Made by a program: the position numbers and the translations under genes. Below the pieces are notes generated by a model. The model had not been told where the DNA came from. It saw only the letters and a list, made by a program, of their open reading frames with translations, and searched no databases. A stretch of DNA of 5,064 nt, from the NCBI GenBank assembly GCA_022865365.1, contig JALHSW010000601.1, positions 1 to 5,064 of the forward strand, written 5' to 3'. Below, in pieces: positions 1-4,327 of the stretch. Positions within the stretch are counted from its first letter, which is position 1. Each line of letters begins with the position of its first letter. Origin of the DNA: Acidimicrobiia bacterium (lineage in GTDB: Bacteria; Actinomycetota; Acidimicrobiia; IMCC26256; PALSA-555).

Positions 1-1029
1 CGGCGTGCGGCCGCCGAGCGCGGTATCGCCTGCGTCGACGAGCTTGCCGCCGTCACCCTTGGCACAGAGCCCGAGGGACTCGTACGCGAAGATCTCGGCC
101 GGCGCGGTCGCGTCGTGGCACTCGACGACGTCGAGGTCGGTAGGACCGATCCCTGTCTCTTCGTAGGCCTCACGCGCGCACACTTCGGCCGCGCCCTCCT
201 CGTCGAAGCCGCGGTCCCAGCCCGAGCGCAGCACGCACGAGCGGATCTGCACCGGCCGCGTGATCCCCAGCTCCCTCGCCTTGCGTTCGCTCACGACCAC
301 CGCGGCCGCTGCACCGTCGCCGATCGGCGAGCACATCGGTCGCGTGAGCGGCTCCGACACCATCGGCGAGCCCAGGACGTCGTCGATGGTCAGCTCCTCC
401 CGGAACTGCGCACGGGGGTTGAGGTGGCCGTGGCGGCTGTTCTTCGCGGACACTCCGGCGAACTGCTCGATGGTGGTTCCGTACCGCTCCATGTGCCCGC
501 GTGCGACCGCGGCGTAGATGTCCATGAACATCGAGCGCTTCTCACCGGAGCCGGACGCCCCGGCTTCGGCGCCCCCCTTCTTCGCGCTCGCCTGCAGACC
601 GGCCATGATCTCCGCGAGCATCTCGACGTCGACCGCACCGCTGAACGCCGCGAAGGTCTTGCGCTTGTCCTCGCAGTAGAGCTTCTCGACGCCGAGCGCG
701 AGCACGACGTCGTAGAGCCCTGCGGTGACCATCGCCGAGGCCTGGTGGAGCGCGGTCGATGCACTCGCGCAGGCGTTCTCGACGTTCACCACCGGGATCC
801 GACCGACGCCGATCGAGCGCAGCACCACCTCACCGCGGATCGACTCCTGCCCGGTGATGAGCCCGGCCGCCGCGTTGCCCACGAACGCGGCGTCGAGGTC
901 GGTCAGCTCGAGATCGGCATCGGCGACCGCGACCTGCACGGCCTCGCCCCCGAGCGCCTTGAGCCCGGTGTCGAGGTGCTTGGCGAAGGTGGTCATCCCC
1001 ACTCCGGCGACCACTGCATTCATCTTCAT
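1..1029 (-). CDS. SCP-x / lipid-transfer type thiolase, C-terminus cut by window edge
   Basis: This is a thiolase-superfamily enzyme expected to cleave 3-oxoacyl-CoA with CoA, or to run a related retro-Claisen or retro-aldol step, in the cytoplasm. The frame is open from the ATG at 1029 through base 1, giving 343 codons; about 50 C-terminal residues should lie outside. Reading it myself, the protein begins MKMNAVVAGVGMT. The nucleophile region ENACASAS places the catalytic Cys at residue 87. The block KNSRHGHLNPRAQF starts at residue 196, MCSPIGDGAAAA lies around 233-243, and ECHDATAPAE has the active-site His at about 305, followed by YESLGLC. These blocks are typical of the SCP-x/lipid-transfer branch rather than of FadA. 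A Gly/Ala/Ser-rich loop follows K150-K151. AAGGGAG at 1035-1041, 5 nt upstream, supports the start. It is the third gene of the leftward operon, 22 nt after the nitroreductase stop. The second catalytic Cys motif is beyond the edge. Many relatives work with a DUF35 (OB-fold) partner; none is in the window. Substrate unknown. Confidence 0.9.
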   Translation of the reverse strand, partial: MKMNAVVAGVGMTTFAKHLDTGLKALGGEAVQVAVADADLELTDLDAAFVGNAAAGLITGQESIRGEVVLRSIGVGRIPVVNVENACASASTALHQASAMVTAGLYDVVLALGVEKLYCEDKRKTFAAFSGAVDVEMLAEIMAGLQASAKKGGAEAGASGSGEKRSMFMDIYAAVARGHMERYGTTIEQFAGVSAKNSRHGHLNPRAQFREELTIDDVLGSPMVSEPLTRPMCSPIGDGAAAAVVVSERKARELGITRPVQIRSCVLRSGWDRGFDEEGAAEVCAREAYEETGIGPTDLDVVECHDATAPAEIFAYESLGLCAKGDGGKLVDAGDTALGGRTP

Positions 1030-1034
1030 GGAAG

Positions 1035-1041
1035 CTCCCTT
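1035..1041 (-). promoter_or_regulatory. Ribosome-binding site of the thiolase
   Basis: AAGGGAG on the minus strand, 5 nt before the ATG at 1029. It fixes the thiolase start at M1 rather than at the in-frame M3. Confidence 0.7.
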
Positions 1042-1051
1042 CGTTCGATGC

Positions 1052-1846
1052 TCAGAGGAGACCGCTGCCGCGGTCCTCGAGCTGCAGCGCTCGCCGCAGG
1101 TAGTCGAGCTCGGCCTCGCGCCACGGCAGCGGCGCGGGTGTGGTGAACATTCCGTCGGCAGTCAGCTCCTCGACGACGTCGTCGGCGCGCGGGAACGGCG
1201 TCCCGTAGGTGTTCATGGAGAACAGGTCCCCGAACGGCCGGCGGGGTCGCTGCCCGCCGGCCTCCCACGACTCGGCCGGGTACCCGACCGTCTGGAGCAT
1301 CAGGACCCGGCACGTCTCCGGGATGCCGAGGTGCTCGCGGATCTGCTCGCCGTTCGGGGTACCGAGACAGCACGTGCCCAGACCCAGCTCGTACGCCATG
1401 AGCGTGGCCTGCGCGATGCCCTGGCCGCAGTCGACCTCACCCAGCCCCGGCTCCTTCAACGTGTCGCGGATGGTGTCGAAGATCGGGATGAGCTGGGTCT
1501 CGAGATCTTCCTTCTTCGTGTCCCCGAAGCCGAGCGCCCCCGCATCGAGCAGCTCCCGGAGCCGGTCGGACTGCTCGTCGACGGCGCGCGGGTCGAGGTA
1601 CCAGGTGATGACGACCGGCGCGAGCCGGATCTGCCAGCCGGCGATCGGCGCGTAGAGCCCGTCGAGGACCTCCTGCGATGCCGATTCGCGGAACACGACG
1701 ACCGCCCGCAGGCTCTGCACGTTCCCCCAGTGCGACGCAAGGCGGGCGGCCTCGAGCATGCACTGGATCTTCTCGGGTTCGACGGCGCGGTACGGGCGGA
1801 CGAAACGGATCGAGCGTCGCCGCCCGATGACCTCACGGAGCTCCAT
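1052..1846 (-). CDS. Nitroreductase-family FMN oxidoreductase
   Basis: A 264-aa soluble flavoprotein of the nitroreductase fold, which normally binds FMN as a homodimer and reduces substrates with NAD(P)H. The N-terminal RRRSIRF (residues 9-15) matches the family's Arg/Ser FMN-phosphate motif. LASHWGNVQSLRAVVV (36-51) is the degenerate counterpart of the usual SPSAxNxQPW segment and keeps N42 and Q44. DCGQGIAQATLMAYELGLGTCCLG (139-162) is the conserved helix and strand before the second flavin-binding region, and VGYPAESW (187-194) with RPRRPF (200-205) is the usual C-terminal GYP...R element. About 55 residues follow, somewhat longer than minimal family members. GGGGAGGAG at 1852-1860, 5 nt upstream, supports the ATG. 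It lies between an acyl-CoA dehydrogenase and a thiolase on the same strand, so it probably acts in the same catabolic route, but a real nitro compound need not be the substrate. Ring or enoate reduction, or dehydrogenation, are alternatives. Family assignment is firm; the reaction is unknown. Confidence 0.9.
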   Translation of the reverse strand: MELREVIGRRRSIRFVRPYRAVEPEKIQCMLEAARLASHWGNVQSLRAVVVFRESASQEVLDGLYAPIAGWQIRLAPVVITWYLDPRAVDEQSDRLRELLDAGALGFGDTKKEDLETQLIPIFDTIRDTLKEPGLGEVDCGQGIAQATLMAYELGLGTCCLGTPNGEQIREHLGIPETCRVLMLQTVGYPAESWEAGGQRPRRPFGDLFSMNTYGTPFPRADDVVEELTADGMFTTPAPLPWREAELDYLRRALQLEDRGSGLL

Positions 1847-1848
1847 CG

Positions 1849-1902
1849 CTACTCCTCCCCCTTCATCACGCGGTCACCATTCATGACGCGGTCACCCTTC
1901 AT
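1849..1902 (-). CDS. Possible 17-aa leader ORF made of 18-bp repeats
   Basis: On the minus strand an ATG at 1902 opens the frame MKGDRVMNGDRVMKGEE, which ends with TAG at 1851-1849, 2 nt before the nitroreductase ATG. The frame is built from the 18-bp tandem repeat, so the peptide repeats GDRVM(K/N). Codons 7 and 13 are also ATG, and each ATG has a GGTGA element 7 nt upstream. The SD of the nitroreductase lies inside its last codons, so translation through this ORF would deliver ribosomes to that start. Of three base differences among full repeat units, two are silent in this frame (CGT/CGC, GTC/GTG) and one changes Lys to Asn. That is too few to prove coding selection. It may be a coupling leader, or simply a non-coding repeat that happens to stay open. 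Confidence 0.3.
   Translation of the reverse strand: MKGDRVMNGDRVMKGEE
1852..1860 (-). promoter_or_regulatory. Strong ribosome-binding site of the nitroreductase
   Basis: GGGGAGGAG on the minus strand with a 5-nt spacer to the ATG at 1846. It sits at the end of the repeat-derived mini-ORF, whose TAG falls between this site and the start codon. Confidence 0.75.
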
Positions 1903-1915
1903 GACACGGTCACCC
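1862..1915. repeat. Three tandem 18-bp repeats between two operon genes
   Basis: Three head-to-tail units lie at 1862-1879, 1880-1897 and 1898-1915. Plus-strand consensus is TTCATSACRCGGTCACCM; each differs from its neighbour at one to three positions. They fill most of the 72-bp space between the acyl-CoA dehydrogenase stop (1919) and the nitroreductase start (1846). On the coding strand each unit contains GGTGACCG followed by ATGAA, an SD-like element plus start codon. The unit length is a multiple of three, so frames are kept across copies. The array could be a translational spacer, a slippage-prone microduplication, or a remnant of coding sequence. Confidence 0.9.
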
Positions 1916-1918
1916 GAC

Positions 1919-3124
1919 TCAGAGCCGGGCGCCACCGACGATTCCCAGTACCTCGTTGCACCCGTCCTCGATCATCGATGCACGAGCGTCGCGCAGCAGC
2001 TTCTCAATCGGGTACTCACGGCTCAGGCCGTTGCCACCGAAGATCTGCACCGCCGCACTCGCGACCTCGAACGCGGTGTTGGTGCAGTACGTCTTCGAAG
2101 CAATCGAGTACTGCACCGGCGGCGGCGCGACCGCGCCCATCAGGGAGACCTTGCGTGCGAGCGCCCTCGCGGCCTCGACCTGCGTGAACATGCGGAACAG
2201 TCGGCTCCGCACGCTCTGGTGACGAATGATCGGGACTCCCCCCTGCACACGTTCCTTCGCGTACGCGAGCGCGAGCTCGTACGCAGCCCGCGCGAGGCCG
2301 ACGAAGGTCATCCCCATGTACGCGTTCGCAAGTGCGAGCACCATCTCGATCGCGATGCCGTACGCGTCCTTCCCGACGACCATGAACTCCGCGGGAACGC
2401 GCACCTCGTCGAAGAAGATCTCGCCCTGGTTGAGCGCACGCTGGCCGAGCTTGTCGAGGGGCCTGCCCCGACTCACCCCCGGCAGGTCGAGCGGCACGAT
2501 GCACACGCCACCACCGGCGAAGCCCTCGTCGCCGTCGATGGTGCAGAACAGCGTGCCGATCGTCGCGATCGTGCCGTTCGAGACCCACGACGACTTCTGG
2601 CCGCGGATCACATAGTGGTCACCATCGGGAATCGCGAGGCAGTTGGCCTTGATCGCCGGATCACGGAACGACTCCTCCGTGAACGTGAGCGTGTCGCTCC
2701 CGTGGTCCGGCTCCGTGACGGCCCAGCACCCGATCTCGGTGGAGTCCGGTGCGGCGAAGCGCTCGACGAGCTCGGGCCGCCCCGAGAGCTCGGCGAAGAT
2801 CACGTGGAAGTTCGACACCGCGAGGCTGACCGCGAGCCCGCCGTCGCCCCAACCGAGCTCTTCGTTGATCGCCGCCTGCAAGGTGGCCCGCTCGGTCGGC
2901 TCCATGGCGGACTCGTCGACCTCGAGGCGCCCGATGCCGAGCTGGCGGTACTTCTCGAAGACGCCCCAGAGCGGCGAGGCCGGCGCGACGACGTCGGCCG
3001 GGTCGACGAGCCGGTCGAGCTCGGCGCCGACCGGTCGCATCGCCTCGCCGGCGAAGCGGCGGACGGTCTCGACAAGGGCCTGGTGCTCGGGGTTCGCGCC
3101 CACGTCGATCTCGGTCACGGCCAT
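1919..3124 (-). CDS. Acyl-CoA dehydrogenase family flavoprotein
   Basis: A 401-aa soluble FAD enzyme, normal length for the acyl-CoA dehydrogenase family, which oxidises the alpha-beta bond of acyl-CoA thioesters and passes electrons to electron-transfer flavoprotein. The N-terminal helical domain is about residues 10-130. The first family signature appears as AVTEPDHGSD (135-144), followed by the beta-domain with SSWVSNG (178-184) and LGQRALNQGEIFFDEVRVP (226-244). The C-terminal helical domain has QIFGGNG (360-366) and LLRDARASMIEDGCNEVLG (376-394), the FAD and catalytic region. The position normally held by catalytic Glu in YEGT is Asp387 here, with Glu386 just before it. GGGAGGA at 3131-3137, 6 nt upstream, supports the ATG. 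It is the first gene of the leftward operon, next to the divergent promoter region. The substrate is not evident; a branched, cyclic or other non-standard acyl-CoA is possible given the altered active site. Confidence 0.93.
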   Translation of the reverse strand: MAVTEIDVGANPEHQALVETVRRFAGEAMRPVGAELDRLVDPADVVAPASPLWGVFEKYRQLGIGRLEVDESAMEPTERATLQAAINEELGWGDGGLAVSLAVSNFHVIFAELSGRPELVERFAAPDSTEIGCWAVTEPDHGSDTLTFTEESFRDPAIKANCLAIPDGDHYVIRGQKSSWVSNGTIATIGTLFCTIDGDEGFAGGGVCIVPLDLPGVSRGRPLDKLGQRALNQGEIFFDEVRVPAEFMVVGKDAYGIAIEMVLALANAYMGMTFVGLARAAYELALAYAKERVQGGVPIIRHQSVRSRLFRMFTQVEAARALARKVSLMGAVAPPPVQYSIASKTYCTNTAFEVASAAVQIFGGNGLSREYPIEKLLRDARASMIEDGCNEVLGIVGGARL

Positions 3125-3130
3125 GCACGG

Positions 3131-3137
3131 TCCTCCC
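3131..3137 (-). promoter_or_regulatory. Ribosome-binding site of the acyl-CoA dehydrogenase
   Basis: GGGAGGA on the minus strand, 6 nt before the ATG at 3124. It supports this start over internal ones. Confidence 0.75.
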
Positions 3138-3175
3138 GTCGGCGACCCCCGGGCAGCATCCCGGCAGTCTGGCCG

Positions 3176-3204
3176 ATTCTCGTCGCGCCCGGCGGTGCTG
3201 GGAA
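3176..3204 (-). promoter_or_regulatory. Candidate leftward promoter for the acyl-CoA dehydrogenase operon
   Basis: On the minus strand a -35-like TTCCCA (3204-3199) and a -10-like GAGAAT (3181-3176) are separated by 17 bp; each matches the sigma-70 consensus at 4 of 6 positions. The start point would be about 45 nt before the ATG. In such G+C-rich DNA this is weak but well-spaced evidence. Confidence 0.3.
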
Positions 3205-3213
3205 GGGCCGAAG

Positions 3214-3223
3214 GTCAGATGAC
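3214..3223. promoter_or_regulatory. Short palindrome in the divergent promoter region
   Basis: GTCAGATGAC has 4-bp arms, GTCA and TGAC, around a 2-bp centre. It overlaps the rightward -35 candidate at 3219-3224 and lies 10 bp beyond the leftward -35 candidate. A repressor bound here could affect both operons. A 10-bp palindrome can easily arise by chance, and no regulator gene is present in the window. Confidence 0.2.
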
Positions 3224-3248
3224 AGCGGCAGCGTCCGCGGAGCAGAAT
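3219..3248 (+). promoter_or_regulatory. Candidate rightward promoter
   Basis: A -35-like ATGACA (3219-3224, 5 of 6 matches to TTGACA) and a -10-like CAGAAT (3243-3248, 4 of 6) are separated by 18 bp. Transcription would start near 3255, leaving a leader of about 20 nt that contains the SD of the small membrane protein. This reading also argues against the in-frame upstream ATG at 3219 being the start of that gene. Confidence 0.4.
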
Positions 3249-3265
3249 CAGACCACGGCGAACCC

Positions 3266-3272
3266 GGGAGGA
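3266..3272 (+). promoter_or_regulatory. Ribosome-binding site that decides the small ORF start
   Basis: GGGAGGA ends 3 nt before the ATG at 3276 (4 nt after the GGAGG core). It is a much stronger site than anything before the alternative in-frame ATG at 3219, which has only GAAGG nearby. Confidence 0.7.
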
Positions 3273-3275
3273 TTC

Positions 3276-3431
3276 ATGGGCAAGGGGAAGGCAATCACCA
3301 AGATCGCAGCGATCGGCGCGGCGATCGCCGGCGCGATCTTCTTCTGGCGCAAGCGCCAGCATCACGAGGATTCTGCGACCGGCGGCGGATTCCCGCCCGC
3401 GGCCGACGTGCCACCGGACCGCACGCCATAG
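3276..3431 (+). CDS. 51-aa single-pass membrane protein of unknown function
   Basis: A short protein with three parts. Residues 1-9 are basic (MGKGKAITK). Residues 10-24 form a hydrophobic Ala/Ile/Gly helix ending in IFFW, just long enough to span the membrane. A basic stop-transfer patch, RKRQHH (25-30), then leads into an acidic, Gly- and Pro-rich tail to residue 51. The helix holds several small-xxx-small spacings (for example A12/A16, A15/G19), which often favour helix packing. There is no lipobox Cys and no cleavage site of the usual A-x-A kind close after the helix, so it is probably a membrane-anchored small protein, not a secreted one. A strong SD precedes it, and it is the first gene after the rightward promoter, 16 nt before the amidohydrolase-like gene. 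An in-frame ATG at 3219 would add 19 residues, but that ATG coincides with the candidate -35. I do not recognise the family. Confidence 0.65.
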   Translation: MGKGKAITKIAAIGAAIAGAIFFWRKRQHHEDSATGGGFPPAADVPPDRTP

Positions 3432-3447
3432 GCGGACGCGCCAGCGC

Positions 3448-4314
3448 ATGGGATACCCGGAGGGCATCGGTGCCGTCGATCTCATGATCGGCTTTCCGAT
3501 GCGCGACAGGTTGGCCGTCTACGAGTACCTGATGCGCGGCATCAAGGACTCCGAGACCAAGGACTCGTTCACGTTCCCGGCCGAGTACATGTTCAAGGAC
3601 GTCCCCGAAGGTGCTGCCGATGACGTCGATCCGATCGACGAGGCCTTCGCCGAGATGGACAAGTGCGGCGTCGACAAGGGTCTCTTCCCACTCGGTGAGC
3701 AGTCGCGCGAGGCGCGCGAGCGCCATCCCGGCCGCGTGTACACGTACCTCGAGGTCGATCCCAACGACGTGATGGGCTCGGTCCGCAAGATCCGCAAGGC
3801 GGTCGAGAGGCACGACCTCAAGGCGGTGACCGTGTTCCCGTCGGGCTGCCTCCCGCAGGTCCCGGTCGACGACCCGAAGCTGTACCCGGTGTACGCGACC
3901 TGCATCGACGTCGACATCCCTGTGATCGTCAACGCGGGCATCGCCGGACCGCGCTTCCCGTCGGCATGCCAGCACGTCGAGCTGTTCGACCGAGTCTGTT
4001 ACGACTTCCCGGACCTGCGGATCGTGATGCGCCACGGCGCGGAGCCGTGGGAGGAGCTCGCGGTGAAGCTCATGCTCAAGTGGCCGGGCCTGTACTACAT
4101 GACCTCGGCGTTCGCCCCGAAGTACTACCCGAAGGCGATCGTCGACTACGCCAACACCCGGGGCGCCGACAAGATCATGTACGCCGGGTACTACCCGATG
4201 GGTTTGAGCCTCGAGCGGATCTTCACCGAGATGCCGAACGTCCCGTTCCGCGATCACGTGTGGCCGATGTTCCTGCGTGAGAACGCGCTCCGTGTGTTCA
4301 ACCTCGACGCGTGA
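3448..4314 (+). CDS. Amidohydrolase-like (Amidohydro_2) protein lacking canonical metal ligands
   Basis: A 288-aa cytoplasmic protein with the TIM-barrel pattern of the Amidohydro_2 family, which includes metal-dependent decarboxylases and C-C hydrolases. The family's first strand normally carries HxH; here it reads AVDLMIGFPM (9-18) with no His. GRVYTYLEVDPND (95-107) and HDLKAVTVFPSG (122-133) are barrel strands, and LYPVYATCIDVDIPVIVNAGI (145-165) is the usual segment before the mid-barrel ligand. MRHGAEPWEELAVKLMLKWP (194-213) keeps His196. The late strand normally ending in GTDYP or GSDYP reads MYAGYYPMG (244-252), so the catalytic Asp is missing. Conservation-like blocks and intact length argue against a decaying gene. 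It may be a metal-independent enzyme, a non-catalytic partner of the next gene, or an enzyme with a rebuilt site. The ATG has only a weak SD-like GGCGGA about 11 nt upstream, with the previous gene's stop 16 nt away, so coupled translation is possible. Confidence 0.85.
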   Translation: MGYPEGIGAVDLMIGFPMRDRLAVYEYLMRGIKDSETKDSFTFPAEYMFKDVPEGAADDVDPIDEAFAEMDKCGVDKGLFPLGEQSREARERHPGRVYTYLEVDPNDVMGSVRKIRKAVERHDLKAVTVFPSGCLPQVPVDDPKLYPVYATCIDVDIPVIVNAGIAGPRFPSACQHVELFDRVCYDFPDLRIVMRHGAEPWEELAVKLMLKWPGLYYMTSAFAPKYYPKAIVDYANTRGADKIMYAGYYPMGLSLERIFTEMPNVPFRDHVWPMFLRENALRVFNLDA

Positions 4315-4320
4315 GGTGAG
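4314..4320 (+). promoter_or_regulatory. Ribosome-binding site overlapping the upstream stop codon
   Basis: AGGTGAG shares its first base with the TGA of the preceding gene and lies 7 nt before the GTG at 4328. It favours that start over the in-frame GTG at 4316 and suggests translational coupling of the two amidohydrolase genes. Confidence 0.5.
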
Positions 4321-4327
4321 CAGCGAC

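Noticed and set aside
115..1146. A 343-codon plus-strand frame opposite the thiolase
   Set aside because: The minus-strand reading gives clear thiolase motifs with Cys87 and His305; the plus reading is Arg/His-rich without motifs.
1862..1915. The 18-bp repeats as a CRISPR array
   Set aside because: The units abut directly with no spacers and are only 18 bp, so this is a plain tandem repeat.
3149..3164. Inverted repeat CCGGG-N6-CCCGG as a possible terminator or operator
   Set aside because: The arms are only 5 bp, there is no T tract, and it lies in the leader of the acyl-CoA dehydrogenase. Such GC arms are expected by chance in this composition.
3219..3275. N-terminal extension of the small membrane protein from the ATG at 3219
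   Set aside because: It is in frame, but the SD is weaker than at 3276, and the ATG falls in the best -35 candidate for the operon.
725..3487. A 920-codon open frame on the plus strand
   Set aside because: It runs antisense to three recognisable minus-strand genes and its translation is low-complexity, Arg/Asp/His-rich with no domain. It is a typical G+C-rich shadow frame.
3295..4257. A 320-codon minus-strand frame opposite the small ORF and the first amidohydrolase
   Set aside because: The plus-strand proteins have recognisable features and SD sites. This frame resembles no family and is Arg/Val/His-rich, as expected of an antisense shadow.
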